From JAJRXR01 sp041402005 (GTDB lineage Bacteria; Planctomycetota; Phycisphaerae; Phycisphaerales; UBA1924), in assembly GCA_041402005.1 (NCBI GenBank), contig JAWKTB010000005.1:124001-188000 (forward strand): DNA of 64,000 nucleotides. The letters run 5' to 3'. The first letter of the stretch is position 1, and each line of letters begins with the position of its first letter. The notes beneath the pieces are model-generated. The model searched no databases. It was given only the letters and a program-made list of their open reading frames with translations, and had not been told where the DNA came from. Made by a program: the position numbers and the translations under genes. Positions 24,457 through 34,701 of the stretch are shown one piece after another.

Positions 24457-27400
24457 TCACGGGCACCCCATCCCGAACGCCGTGAGGAATGCGATCACGT
24501 CGGAGAAGTCCCAAACTCCCGGCGGGGGAGCCAGGTCCGCGGCGGAGTCCTGCCCCCCGAAGGCGACCAGGAATGACAGCACATCGGAGAAGTCGAGTGA
24601 TCCGAATGGCTCGGCGAGATCGGCGATCGAGCAAGCGGGTGAGGAGAGCTGTGCGACGCCGCTTGAGTAGGTTCCGCACGCGGTAGTGAGCAGGGCGTCG
24701 TACGCCCCGGCGTCACTCGCCTGGACGGGCTGGATGACGAGGAAGGGCGTCATCGAGCCCTGCAGGTGGTCGTCGTCGGAGAGGGGGACGCCGTTGCGCC
24801 GCCACTGGACGGAGTACGACCCCGCCGGCGCCGACACCGCGAGACTCGCCTCGAATCGGGGAAGTCCATCGCCCGGGAGGACCGCGGCCGCCGGGGCGCT
24901 GACCGGCAGGGGCTCGATCGTCGCGAACTGCTTGTCCGGGATGTCGAACAGCTTGACGAGTCGGGGATCACCCAGGGATGCACCCCCGCCGATGCCCGGC
25001 AGGAACTGGTTGGCGACTGTCTCTCGCTCGACGTCTGTCAGGAACGCGCAGACCTTGAACCCACAGCTCGGCGAGCCGATGGCGTTGATCGGGATCGCCA
25101 GCTCGATGCCCGTGCCGACGCCCGAGCCGTCGTCCAGGCTCGAGCCCCCGCCGACGCCGTCGATGTTGGAGTTGTCGACGCGGATGCGGACGGACGGCGC
25201 CCCGGGGACTCCCCCGAAGAGCACGCCATCGCCCGTGGGGTCGGTCTCGCCCAAGTGCAGCCCGAAGGGCTGGTCGCCGAGAGCGGCGTAGTCCGCCGAC
25301 GCCTGAACGCCGACGCGGATGTCGTTGATGTCCAGCCCAAACCAGAAATCGGCCTTGAACTCCTCGTCGAACCCGAAGCCGGGCCCGCCCGGCCCCTGTG
25401 CCAGCCGCCTGAGGGACGGATTTCCGATGTCCGGCACGTTCACGAGCATGTTCTGCCCGCCCTGGACCGTGTCGAAGAAGATCTCGAGATGGTGTCCCTC
25501 GGTCGCGAGGTTGCCGGCGAAGAAGAGGTAGAGGGTGTCGCAGTCGATGAAGGCGTGGACGGCGTCGAGCTCCGAGCCGTTGGATGTGCCCGTGTTCTGG
25601 TCCGTGTTGTCGCCGAAGGAGGTCTTGGTGTTCTGGACCGCGAGGGCGTCGCCATAGCCAGCGACATTGCCGTCGGCGGCGACACCGGAGAGGCTCGTGT
25701 AGGAGCAGGGATCGCAGGCGTCGCCGACGCCGTCCTCGTCGAGGTCGGCCTGGTCGGGGTTGGCGTGGACGAGGCAGTTGTCGCAGTCGTCGCCGACGCC
25801 GTCGCCGTCGAAGTCGGACTGCTGCGGGTTGAAGGTCGTGGGGCAGTTGTCCTGTGCATCGGGGACGCCGTCGCCATCGGTGTCCATGGGCGGGAGGTCG
25901 AACTCGCCGACGTGGATGGTGATGGTGGGTGGCGTCGCCTCATTGGACCCGTCGTAGAGGAAGAGCTCGACCTCATAGTCGCCCGGCGCCAGCCCGCCAC
26001 GCACGACGAGGCGCGGCGTCTCTGTGTGCGCGTACAGGTCACCGTTCAGGTACCACTCGTACCCCATGGGCGCGGGTCCGTCCACGCTGATCTTCTCGGG
26101 GTCGTACGCGATCGCCTCGAGAAGGATGTCCTGCCCGCACTCAAACCATGACCCGTCGGGCGGCGTGACGATCTGCCCCATCGGGAGTCGGTCCGCGACA
26201 CGGAAGGTCGCCGACTCCGCGATCGTCGTGTTGAACCCGTCGGTCGCGATGATCCGGAAGCGGGAGCTGCCGGCGCCACCCTGGTTCGCGGAGCCGGGCA
26301 GCAGGTTCTCGGGCTGGAAGGTGAACTGGTCGGAGGCGCCCTGGTAGAGCACGCTGGTCCACGTGGCGCCGTTGTCGCGCGAGTACTGGATGGAATACCG
26401 CAGGTTGTCCCCCGACCCGTCGTCCGCGTCGGTCGCGTTCCACTTGAGCGTGATCGGGTCGTTGGTGTTAAAGAACTGGCCCGAGCTCGGGCTGGTGATC
26501 GCGATGATGCTGGGTGGATTAGGCGAGCGTGTGCGGCTGGCGACCTCCGTGCCGTCGCTGGCCCGGACGATGCTCGCGCTGACCACGCTGGCTCCCGCCG
26601 GCGCCACGACGATGAACGGGCGCTGCCCGGCCGGTGTGGCGTGGCAGGGGTCCATCGGCGCGAAGTCGACCGTGCTCACCGCGACTCCGCTCGCGTTCTC
26701 GAGCACCAGTGTGTACCTGGCGCCAAGCTGCGTGACGCTCTCGGCCTGCTGCATCCAGTGCTGCGAGAGGTTCTCCTCCGAGAACATCGACCGGTCGGTC
26801 TTTTCGGCGTGCATGATCATCGCCTCGCCCGTGGTCGGGTCCGAGACGCCGGCGACGACCATCACGTGCGTGCTCGACGGCATGCCCGATCGAGGCTCAC
26901 GCCCGAACGGGCCGTCGAGCCAGTCCAGGATGCTGTTCCAGTGGTAGGGATCGGTCCAGCGCGGGCTCGAATATGTCATGTAACAGGGGTTGGCGGTCTC
27001 GATGATCTCGCTCCGGATCCGATCGAACCCGAGCACGCGGTCGGCCGCGAAGATGTCAGGCCCGATCCAGCAGCGCGAGTCGGGCCCGGCGCCGTACGGG
27101 TAGTCGTGCGTCACGCTGCCGCCGCCGCTCTCGCTCCCCGAGCAGGGGACGTGCGAGTGGTTGTAGTTGTGCGAGAGCTCGTGCGCGAGCGACGTGCCGC
27201 CGAAGGGGAAATCGAAGCGGGAAAACTCCCCCGTGTTCATCTTGACGAGGGCGGCGAACCCCGGGTTGTGTCCGAGCCCGCCCCATCCCCAGACCGAGTC
27301 CGGGTGGACCATCCCGATCCAGTGCGTGTCGTCGGTCAGGGGGCTGAGCCCGATCAGGCCCTCATGGATTGCAATGATCTCGAGTTCAAGAAGTGCGACG

Positions 27401-29043
27401 CCGTCCTCGCGGAAGCACCCTTCCCCGAAGAACACGCAGTGTTCGTCGTCGAGCTCCCACTCCCCCATATGCAACGGGTTGAAGACCTCGGGGTCCCACT
27501 CGCGCAGGACGCCGTGCACCGCGATGGGCTGTATCTCGGTCAGGGGCAGCATGGTCTGGGCCCGCTGCACGATCTCGAAGAAGCCGGGATCACCGAAGTT
27601 GAACAGCGGTGCATGGGTCAGCACCGGCATGAACTTGAGGCGCACCCGTGTCGGCTCGTGGAACGTGACCGTGAGCCGATCGGTCATGTTGTTGCTCTCG
27701 TTCGTCTCTGCGACGCTGTCGTCCGGGTCCAGCTCGACCTGCAGCTGGATCGTCCCCATCTTTGTCCAGTCGTCGGGGAGGTTGAAGTTGAAGCTCGCGA
27801 GCAGGCTGCCCCGATCGACGCCGGCGCTGCTCACGAAGTTGAATGGGCGTGTCGCCTCGATCGGGTCGCCCAGCGACACTCCGCCAGCGTCGAAGCCGTG
27901 CAGCACGGCACGCACGCCGGAGAACGCCCCGACATCCGCTTCGGGGAACGCCCGCACCAACGTCGGGATCCCCTCGACGAGCGCGACCGATTCGGCGTTG
28001 CCGGCGTCGAAGTCACCTTGTACGGATTGCACGACGTCGAACTGCCCACCGTCACTCCAGCGCAGGTCGTGGAAGACTGTGGTCGAACTCTTCGGCGCCC
28101 GCCGGATCCCGATCTCGTCAGACCAGTAGACGAAGTCGCCCTCCACGCGCACGTTCGTCGCGTTGCCGGCCGTCTGCACGACGGTCGTCGGCGATGCACC
28201 GTTCTCCTTGATCCGTTGAATGAGCGACTCGGCGAACGTGTCCCGGATGAAGTAGACGTACCCGTCGTCGTACCACAGCGACCGAATCGACGCCGACTCG
28301 TTGATGGTGACTCGTGGCTCCTCGGCGCCTCCCCCGATCGGCTTGCGGTAGAGCGTCGGTCTGCTCCCCGCCAGCGAGGCCCACCAGACGTACGAATCAC
28401 CGATCGTCAGACTGACCGCGTCGTTCGGGTTCGTCACGACCTGCTCTGGGGGGCTTGACGCGTCCCAGCGGTACACCGTGTCGTTCGGGAACGCGGGGTT
28501 CACCTGCCCGATGAAATAGGCGTACGAGCCGTACTTGAAGAACGAGTTCCGCTCGACGCGGGCGAAGGGGATACCCGTTCCGGGCCCGCCGTCACGGGTG
28601 AGCCGGATGAGGTTGGCGCCGGTGCTCAGCCACGCGTACGTGTCGTCAACGTTTACGTTGACGAGCTCGGACCCCGTGCCGTACGGCGAAGTCGGAGCCC
28701 CGCCGAACCCGAACATCGCCTCGCGGACGTACCGGTTCGACCAGACGCCGAAGACATACGCCCCGTCGATGTCAATCAAGGCGGACCCGGCCTCGACCGG
28801 GGCGGTCATGGCCTCGTCACGGACGAGGACCGGTGTCCCGCCGCCCAGGGGCAGGCGGTAGACCTCTCCCCGCCTGACCTGGGCCTCGGCGGCTTCGCGG
28901 ACGAAGAAGATCTCTCCGTTCGAGATCTCCATGTCGAGAGGGAACCATGACGGCGCCAGCTCGTCGATCTGGGCGCCCGCGAGGGGGGTCAGGGCGGTGA
29001 GGGTTGACGCGAGAATCGCGCACGAACAACGCAGGCACGGCAT
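24457..29043 (-). CDS. Giant secreted multidomain putative metalloprotease with dockerin tail
   Basis: This 1528-aa protein starts MPCLRCSCAILASTLTAL at the ATG at 29043, with GGAG about 10 nt upstream; the in-frame extension to 29514 overlaps the divergent sigma gene and is rejected. Order: signal peptide; a beta-propeller-like region (about 20-370); a CARDB-like beta-sandwich (about 375-500); a region with HELSHNYNHSH at 621-631, an HExxHxxxxxH zinc site of the metzincin type with Asn in place of the usual Gly; Ig-like or fibronectin-like domains; three thrombospondin type-3-like Ca-binding repeats (about 1050-1110, DTDGDGVPDAQDNCP); a further Ig-like domain (VSAPAGSYSVQWRRNGVPLS); and a GC-type dockerin tail (24460-24633). 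Likely a cell-surface or matrix-bound protease. Confidence 0.85.
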   Translation of the reverse strand: MPCLRCSCAILASTLTALTPLAGAQIDELAPSWFPLDMEISNGEIFFVREAAEAQVRRGEVYRLPLGGGTPVLVRDEAMTAPVEAGSALIDIDGAYVFGVWSNRYVREAMFGFGGAPTSPYGTGSELVNVNVDDTYAWLSTGANLIRLTRDGGPGTGIPFARVERNSFFKYGSYAYFIGQVNPAFPNDTVYRWDASSPPEQVVTNPNDAVSLTIGDSYVWWASLAGSRPTLYRKPIGGGAEEPRVTINESASIRSLWYDDGYVYFIRDTFAESLIQRIKENGASPTTVVQTAGNATNVRVEGDFVYWSDEIGIRRAPKSSTTVFHDLRWSDGGQFDVVQSVQGDFDAGNAESVALVEGIPTLVRAFPEADVGAFSGVRAVLHGFDAGGVSLGDPIEATRPFNFVSSAGVDRGSLLASFNFNLPDDWTKMGTIQLQVELDPDDSVAETNESNNMTDRLTVTFHEPTRVRLKFMPVLTHAPLFNFGDPGFFEIVQRAQTMLPLTEIQPIAVHGVLREWDPEVFNPLHMGEWELDDEHCVFFGEGCFREDGVALLELEIIAIHEGLIGLSPLTDDTHWIGMVHPDSVWGWGGLGHNPGFAALVKMNTGEFSRFDFPFGGTSLAHELSHNYNHSHVPCSGSESGGGSVTHDYPYGAGPDSRCWIGPDIFAADRVLGFDRIRSEIIETANPCYMTYSSPRWTDPYHWNSILDWLDGPFGREPRSGMPSSTHVMVVAGVSDPTTGEAMIMHAEKTDRSMFSEENLSQHWMQQAESVTQLGARYTLVLENASGVAVSTVDFAPMDPCHATPAGQRPFIVVAPAGASVVSASIVRASDGTEVASRTRSPNPPSIIAITSPSSGQFFNTNDPITLKWNATDADDGSGDNLRYSIQYSRDNGATWTSVLYQGASDQFTFQPENLLPGSANQGGAGSSRFRIIATDGFNTTIAESATFRVADRLPMGQIVTPPDGSWFECGQDILLEAIAYDPEKISVDGPAPMGYEWYLNGDLYAHTETPRLVVRGGLAPGDYEVELFLYDGSNEATPPTITIHVGEFDLPPMDTDGDGVPDAQDNCPTTFNPQQSDFDGDGVGDDCDNCLVHANPDQADLDEDGVGDACDPCSYTSLSGVAADGNVAGYGDALAVQNTKTSFGDNTDQNTGTSNGSELDAVHAFIDCDTLYLFFAGNLATEGHHLEIFFDTVQGGQNMLVNVPDIGNPSLRRLAQGPGGPGFGFDEEFKADFWFGLDINDIRVGVQASADYAALGDQPFGLHLGETDPTGDGVLFGGVPGAPSVRIRVDNSNIDGVGGGSSLDDGSGVGTGIELAIPINAIGSPSCGFKVCAFLTDVERETVANQFLPGIGGGASLGDPRLVKLFDIPDKQFATIEPLPVSAPAAAVLPGDGLPRFEASLAVSAPAGSYSVQWRRNGVPLSDDDHLQGSMTPFLVIQPVQASDAGAYDALLTTACGTYSSGVAQLSSPACSIADLAEPFGSLDFSDVLSFLVAFGGQDSAADLAPPPGVWDFSDVIAFLTAFGMGCP

Positions 29044-29220
29044 GGCGTGTCTCCAAAGTGCGGCGTCCGCGGCGCCGCGTGGGTTGTGGGAGAGCACACG
29101 CAGCCAGTCCAGCCGCGCCCCCATTGCCCTCCACCCTCCTCTCTGGCAGGGCGGCTTGACGCCGGGCGCTGATTTCCAAAAAATGAGTCCACACCCCGCC
29201 GGTTGCCGAGCAAACCCCCG

Positions 29221-29820
29221 ATGCCGGACCAGACAGAACCCGATCTGACGCGCCTGGTCGAGGCGAGCGTCGCCGGCGACAGCTCGGCACGCGAGCGCCT
29301 CCTTGCCGCCGTCTACGACGACCTGCGCAAGATCGCCTCGGCACGTTTTGGCGTCGGGCGCCCGGGCGACACGCTCCAGCCCACGGCCCTGGTCAACGAG
29401 ACTGTCATCGAACTGCTCCGCCGACTCGATCAGCCGCAGCGACTCGCGCTTGCCTCGCGTGAACAGTTCTTCGCCGCCGTCGCGATGGCCATGCGCACAA
29501 TTCTCCGGGACCACTGGCGTGCCCGCAACGCCCTCAAGCGAGGGGGTGGCGACCGCCCGGCTCCCCTGATCGCCGACCCCGTCTCGCCGAGTAGTGACGA
29601 CCCTTTCGCCGCCATCGACTACCTCGCCCTCGACGAGGCCCTCGACCGGCTTGAGAACTATGACTTACGCTGGCATCGTGTCGTCATGCACCGCTTCTTT
29701 GCTGCCAGGACGATCGAGGAGACCGCCGACATGCTCGGCATGGGCGTGACGGCGGTGCAGGCCGATTGGCGCTTCGCCCGCGCCTGGCTCCTCCGGGAGA
29801 TCCGGGGGATGCAGGCGTGA
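29221..29820 (+). CDS. ECF sigma factor, SigK-like planctomycete family
   Basis: This 199-aa protein starts at the ATG at 29221 (MPDQTEPDLTRL); an upstream TTG at 29203 is less likely. It has region 2 (SARERLLAAVYDDLRKIASA, LQPTALVNETVIELLRR) and region 4 (RTIEETADMLGMGVTAVQAD). The LQPTALVNE segment and absence of an anti-sigma gene mark the group paired with Hanks-type kinases in Planctomycetota. Its stop overlaps the GTG of the kinase gene (GTGA), so the two proteins are translated together. The kinase may phosphorylate and thereby control the sigma factor; this is inference from the arrangement. It is divergent from the giant secreted protein gene, a possible target. Confidence 0.93.
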   Translation: MPDQTEPDLTRLVEASVAGDSSARERLLAAVYDDLRKIASARFGVGRPGDTLQPTALVNETVIELLRRLDQPQRLALASREQFFAAVAMAMRTILRDHWRARNALKRGGGDRPAPLIADPVSPSSDDPFAAIDYLALDEALDRLENYDLRWHRVVMHRFFAARTIEETADMLGMGVTAVQADWRFARAWLLREIRGMQA

Positions 29821-32800
29821 GCACGCCGACGGATCATCTGACGGAGGATCAGCGGCGTCTCGTGCGGGAGATTCTCGCGGCTGCGATGGATGTGCCACCC
29901 GCTGAGCACGACGGCCTCGTCGAGCGGATGGCGGCAGGCGACTCCGACGTCGCTGCCGAGGCGCTGGCTCTGCTCAGGTACGCGGACGAACTCGATGACG
30001 TGGTCCGCGAGCGTGGTGATCCGTTCGACGCCGTCATGGACCTCGCGCGAGACCGGCACGCCTCACGCTTCGCCCCGGGCGCCCGCATCGGTCGGTACAC
30101 GATCGAGTGTGAGCTCGGTCGGGGTGGCTTCGGCATCGTTTACCTCGCCGCCCAGCGCCGTCCCTTCCAACGCCGCGTCGCGCTCAAGGTGCTCTCGCTC
30201 GGAATCGAGTCCGAGGCCGCCGCCGACCGTTTCCGCCATGAGCGACAGGTGTTGGCCTCGTTGGGACATCGGTCGATCGCCGCGATCTATGACGCCGGGA
30301 CGACAGAGTGCGGGCGTCTGTACTTCGCGATGGAGTACGTGGACGGCAAGAGCCTCACCACGTATTGCGACGAGGCGCGCCTGAGCATTCGCGAGCGCCT
30401 CGCCCTCTTCTCTCTTGTTTGCGACGCCGTCCATCACGCCCACCAGCGAGGCGTCATTCACCGTGACCTCAAGCCCTCCAACATCCTCGTCGTGGACGAG
30501 GACGGTCGCCCCATCCCGAAGATCATCGACTTTGGAGTCGCCAAGGCGATCGATCCTGGAGCGTCAAAGGACGTCACGCTGCCCTCGGTTCCGATCGGCA
30601 CTCCAGCCTACATGAGCCCCGAGCAGTTTCGTGCCGAACCCACCGGTGTTGACGTCCGCTCTGACGTTTTTTCGCTCGGGGTGATCCTCTACGAACTGCT
30701 CAGCGGGGTCCTGCCACGCGACGATGACCCGCGGACGTCGAGTGTTTCCCCGCCGAGTCGCCGTCTGTCGGCCGCGACTGGTGTGGAGCAACTCGCGCTC
30801 GCGCGTCGGACTGACCCGGATTCGCTACGCGGCGCGTTGCAGGGTGAGCTGTGGTGGGTGCTCAACGCGGCCCTCCGTCCGGAGCAGTCAGAGCGGTATG
30901 CATCGGTCGCCGCGCTTGGCGACGACCTCCGCGCCCTTCTCGGAGCCCATCCCGTGTCCGTCGGGCCGGACAGCACGGGATACCGTGTCCGGAAGTTCGT
31001 CGCCCGTCACCGCTTGCCGGTCGTAGCCGCGAGCGTGGCTGTGGTTGCGCTCGTCCTCGGCGTGGTCGGCACGAGCGTGGCTGCAGTCGTTGCGATGCGC
31101 AACGCAGACGCCGCCCGGAAGGCACGCGACCAGGCCGAATGGCGGGCGTATGCCGCCCGCGTCAACCTGCTCGGGAGCGCTCTCAACGCCCACAATACCT
31201 CGCTTACCCGTTCGCTCCGCCCGGTCTTGGACGAGCACCCGGGCTCTTGGGAGGAGCGGTACGTCAAGGCGAGGCTCGGGTCATACCTCTGGAGCGTCGT
31301 GCCCGACGGACAGCGTATCTCCGCCGTCGCTGCGACGGATGTCCCGGGTCGATCGACCATCGTCGTCTCGACTGACCCTGGCGTGATCCACCTTATCGAC
31401 CCCGAGACCGGCGAGGTCACACGCTCGCGGGCACTGCACGAGAACGATGGCAATGCCTACCTCGCGGTCCAGGCATTGGCCCTCAGTCCGGATGCTCGAT
31501 TGTTGCTTTCGGGCGATGACTCGGGACGGGTCGTCATCAGCGATGCCGAGACGCTCGAGCCGATCGTCACGTACGAACTCGGCATCTCGATCCGGCGTGC
31601 CGCGTATAGCCCGATGCTGGGCGCCTTTGTCGTGCTCAACATCAACGGACGTCTGCTTGGCGTTCGCGCGGACGGTGCTTCTCCGCGCGAGGTCGCGGCG
31701 GTTGACCATGACGTCGCCGACTTGGCCCTCGACGAGACCGGTCGGTACGCCGCCCTCGCCGGCCCGAGCCCGACAGGTTCGTCGATCGTGGATCTCCAGA
31801 CGGGCGTCGTCACGCCGATCGACCAGCGGAACTGCGGGCGTGTGGCGGGCATTCGAAACCCGCCGGCCTGGCTCGCCAGTTTTCACGACCGGGAGGCGGA
31901 TCGCCTGCGTCTCTCGCTGCTCGACCTCCGGACAGGCGACTTGCTTCGTGAATACCCCGTCGCGTTCAACCCGGCCGGTGAGATCTGTGTGAACGCGGAC
32001 GGCACGCGTGCGGCTTTCGTCCCGACGTACTCGCCTGCCGTGTACGCGCTCGATCCAGACTCCGGCAAGATTCATCTCGTCGGCGCCCACGACGACGGAT
32101 GGGTCTTCTTCGCTGCCTTCCTCGACGACCACCATCTCGTTACCGGTTCGACCGACGGCTCGGTCCGACTCTGGGATGTGCGAAGGGGTCAGGGCATCCA
32201 AACCATCACACGCTCTGGCGCCTTTCTCGTCGACGTCACTTCGAGCCCCGACGGGCGACGCCTTGCCGTCTGCGCTGACCGGGGAGATATCACCATCCAC
32301 GATCTGGCGAGCGGCGAGGTGCTCCAGCGTTGGACGCTGGCCCCATCGGACGGCGCCTTGCGAGACCTCGTGTTCAGCCCCGATGGACGGCGCGCCGCCG
32401 TCACGTTCAGCCAAGGCCAAGTGCAGCTCCGCGACGCCGACTCCGGCGAGGTCATCGAGCGTCTCAGCGGCCCGGTGCTGCGTCGTGCCACCGCCGTGAA
32501 GCTCCGCGGCTCGTTCAGTCCGGACGGCCGCTACTACGCGGCGCCGGACCCTGACGCGGGATCAGTCCGCCTCTGGGATGCCACGTCGCTTGAACCTGCC
32601 GGAACGATTCCCGTCCGGGGCCTCCGCCCGTTCGATGCCGAGTTCTCTCCGGATTCACGCACGATCGCCGTCGCGTGCCGCGCCCCCGAGGGATCCGCCG
32701 GCGGCGCCGTCGTACTTTTCGACGCCGAGACCGGTCGCCTCCTCGCTCACTATGAAGAGTTTGTCGGTGGCATCACCAACGTCCGATTCCACCCGAGCAG

Positions 32801-33116
32801 CGAGATCTTGGCCGTCGCCGGCGACGAGGGCGAGGCATGCATGATCGATCTCGCCACAGGCGCCCGCCGAGCCCTGCTGGGCATCGGCTCCGACTCGGTC
32901 ACCTCCCTCGCGTTCACGCCCGACGGCTCGCGGCTCCTCGCCACGGGTCTCATCAAGCAGATCGTCGTTTGGGACACCGCCACCGGCGTCAAGCTGCTCG
33001 CCATCCCCGGACCATCCGACGGCTACCTCACCAATGACATCGACATCGCTCGTGACGGCTCTCTCGTGAGCTGTGGCGGAAACCGCGTGCAGATCCACCC
33101 CGTCGCCCCACCCTGA
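29817..33116 (+). CDS. Hanks-type Ser/Thr kinase with extracytoplasmic WD40-like propeller
   Basis: This 1099-aa protein starts at a GTG overlapping the sigma stop. Residues about 92-370 form a kinase domain: the glycine loop ELGRGGFGIVYLA, Lys124 in VALKVL, HRDLKPSN with Asp217, DFGVAKA with Asp238 and GTPAYMSPEQFR. All key residues are present, so it should be active. A single membrane helix (about 400-428) leads to a C-terminal half of at least seven WD40-like blades such as GSTDGSVRLWDVRRGQGIQ and SPDGRRLAVCADRGDITIHD. The propeller would lie outside the cytoplasm and sense or bind a partner. Paired with the upstream ECF sigma factor. Confidence 0.93.
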   Translation: MSTPTDHLTEDQRRLVREILAAAMDVPPAEHDGLVERMAAGDSDVAAEALALLRYADELDDVVRERGDPFDAVMDLARDRHASRFAPGARIGRYTIECELGRGGFGIVYLAAQRRPFQRRVALKVLSLGIESEAAADRFRHERQVLASLGHRSIAAIYDAGTTECGRLYFAMEYVDGKSLTTYCDEARLSIRERLALFSLVCDAVHHAHQRGVIHRDLKPSNILVVDEDGRPIPKIIDFGVAKAIDPGASKDVTLPSVPIGTPAYMSPEQFRAEPTGVDVRSDVFSLGVILYELLSGVLPRDDDPRTSSVSPPSRRLSAATGVEQLALARRTDPDSLRGALQGELWWVLNAALRPEQSERYASVAALGDDLRALLGAHPVSVGPDSTGYRVRKFVARHRLPVVAASVAVVALVLGVVGTSVAAVVAMRNADAARKARDQAEWRAYAARVNLLGSALNAHNTSLTRSLRPVLDEHPGSWEERYVKARLGSYLWSVVPDGQRISAVAATDVPGRSTIVVSTDPGVIHLIDPETGEVTRSRALHENDGNAYLAVQALALSPDARLLLSGDDSGRVVISDAETLEPIVTYELGISIRRAAYSPMLGAFVVLNINGRLLGVRADGASPREVAAVDHDVADLALDETGRYAALAGPSPTGSSIVDLQTGVVTPIDQRNCGRVAGIRNPPAWLASFHDREADRLRLSLLDLRTGDLLREYPVAFNPAGEICVNADGTRAAFVPTYSPAVYALDPDSGKIHLVGAHDDGWVFFAAFLDDHHLVTGSTDGSVRLWDVRRGQGIQTITRSGAFLVDVTSSPDGRRLAVCADRGDITIHDLASGEVLQRWTLAPSDGALRDLVFSPDGRRAAVTFSQGQVQLRDADSGEVIERLSGPVLRRATAVKLRGSFSPDGRYYAAPDPDAGSVRLWDATSLEPAGTIPVRGLRPFDAEFSPDSRTIAVACRAPEGSAGGAVVLFDAETGRLLAHYEEFVGGITNVRFHPSSEILAVAGDEGEACMIDLATGARRALLGIGSDSVTSLAFTPDGSRLLATGLIKQIVVWDTATGVKLLAIPGPSDGYLTNDIDIARDGSLVSCGGNRVQIHPVAPP

Positions 33117-33258
33117 CGCCTCCATGGGGTAACGCGGGCGGACGAGTCCACGCCATGCAGGCCCGATTTGCGATGCTCAGTCACCGGCTCGACGTGAAAT
33201 GCGCCTCACCCCATTCGAATGAGGGAAGAGGCCCGTTGTGCGGCGAACGCGGCGCTGG

Positions 33259-34701
33259 TCAGGGGCATCCATCCCCGAAGGCGATGAGGAACGCGAACAC
33301 ATCGGAGAAGTCGAAGGCGCCGTAGGGCTCGGCAAGGTCCGCGGGCGCGTCCATCGCGCCGAACGCGACGAGGAATGCGAAGACATCGGAGAAGTCGAGC
33401 GTGCCGAAGGGCTCGGCGAGGTCGGCAGGGCAGGACGCCGGGCCGACATTCACACGGACGAACGCTGGCAGGGAGTAGACGTAGACGGGGTTGCCGACGC
33501 CGTCCGAGATATCGCACCGGGCGCGGTACGAAAAGACGTCCACGCCAGTGGCGCCGGGGTTCGGCGTGTAGTCGAACGTGACGTCGAGTTCGAAGGTCAC
33601 GCGTCCGAGGCTGGTGTCTTGGTACGCGCCGCCACCGTCGGGGTTGGAGGAGGCCAGATCCACTTCGATCGGGCGGTAGTTGAGGATGACACCGCGTCCG
33701 CTCGTAAGGATGTTGTAGAGCTGGTGCGCGTCGTTCTCGAGGACGCTCCGAGTGAGGCCCTCGCCGAACGAGGCGTAGGCATCGTCGGCGGCCAGGCGCG
33801 AAGCGTTGTCCCGCAGCGAACGAAGCGACTTGAGCGTCCAGAGAACGGTGGGGGAGGTCTGGCGCGCCTGACCCACCTCGCCCTCGAACTCGCGCCGCAG
33901 CAGCAGCGACCTCGCCAGCAGGTGGTCTGAGGCGAGAGCCGTGAAGTCATTGGAACGCTCTCCCGGGGCGCCGGGATCGGAGTCGCCCTGGTCGAAGTGG
34001 AACAGGAGCACACGCGCGTCGGCGGCGCGAATGCCGAACTCGCTGCCGATGTACCCTTTGGTGGCGCTCGGTTCGGCGCGACGCAGGGCGCTGCGGACGA
34101 TCTGGCTGTGCCCGAACACGTCCGCGTACGCGACCGAGGCGTAGGCGTCGATGAGCGCCTCGGCGTCGTCGAGCGTTCGCGAGGCGACCTCGATGTTCGA
34201 CCCCGGTGTGACGTACTGCGTGATCACCTCGCTCCGGGCGATGGAGCGGAGACCGTGATAGAACTCGTTGGAATCCTGCTCGAGCTGCTCACGAGTTCGG
34301 TTGAGCACGACGTTGTCGGAGAGGAAGCGAATGCGGACGAGGGCGCTGCTGCCTTGGTTGATGAACTCGACGGTCTGACCGAAGTTGATCCGGGCTCCAG
34401 AGGCGAGCATGTCGCGGAGTCCCAAGGGCCAGATGGTCTTCATTCGCTGGGCGGCGAGATTGATGCTCGTGAAGGGGATGGGGCGCCAGCCCTCGGGGTT
34501 GAACATGTCACCCTCGTCATACTCCTCGTAGACGTAATCAATCTCGCGCCGGGCGATTGCGTTATTCGAGGCGGCGCCGGGCACGTCGCTCGCGGCGATG
34601 TTCATGGTCCAGCGTGTGTTGTCGAGGGAGCGGACGGTGTTGTACCAGTGTACCTTGGGCAGTGCCGGCGCGGCATCGTTGGGAGCGGTGCGAGCGAGCA
34701 T
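33259..34701 (-). CDS. Dockerin-tailed protein of unknown function, apparently without signal peptide
   Basis: This 480-aa protein is of an unrecognised family. The C-terminal 57 residues (33262-33432) are the tandem LDFSDVFAFLVAFG / FDFSDVFAFLIAFG tail seen on secreted proteins here, so it should be exported. However, the first ATG gives MLARTAPNDAAPALPK with no hydrophobic leader. In-frame codons upstream continue open but read as a Ser/Thr/Arg-rich stretch that looks non-coding. Either the true start and leader are lost by a rearrangement near 34.7 kb, or the protein uses another export route. The body (about 60-400) is mixed helix and strand with no known catalytic motif. It is convergent with the WD40 kinase gene. 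Confidence 0.7.
   Translation of the reverse strand: MLARTAPNDAAPALPKVHWYNTVRSLDNTRWTMNIAASDVPGAASNNAIARREIDYVYEEYDEGDMFNPEGWRPIPFTSINLAAQRMKTIWPLGLRDMLASGARINFGQTVEFINQGSSALVRIRFLSDNVVLNRTREQLEQDSNEFYHGLRSIARSEVITQYVTPGSNIEVASRTLDDAEALIDAYASVAYADVFGHSQIVRSALRRAEPSATKGYIGSEFGIRAADARVLLFHFDQGDSDPGAPGERSNDFTALASDHLLARSLLLRREFEGEVGQARQTSPTVLWTLKSLRSLRDNASRLAADDAYASFGEGLTRSVLENDAHQLYNILTSGRGVILNYRPIEVDLASSNPDGGGAYQDTSLGRVTFELDVTFDYTPNPGATGVDVFSYRARCDISDGVGNPVYVYSLPAFVRVNVGPASCPADLAEPFGTLDFSDVFAFLVAFGAMDAPADLAEPYGAFDFSDVFAFLIAFGDGCP

Noticed and set aside
25700..25900. Short tandem-looking GTCGCCGTCG repeats
   Set aside because: Explained by Asp/Gly codons of the thrombospondin type-3-like repeats in the giant secreted protein.
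28650..28667. LacI-like palindrome GTCAACGTTTACGTTGAC
   Set aside because: It lies inside the coding region of the giant secreted protein, far from any start, and encodes a normal VNVNVD-like strand; probably chance.
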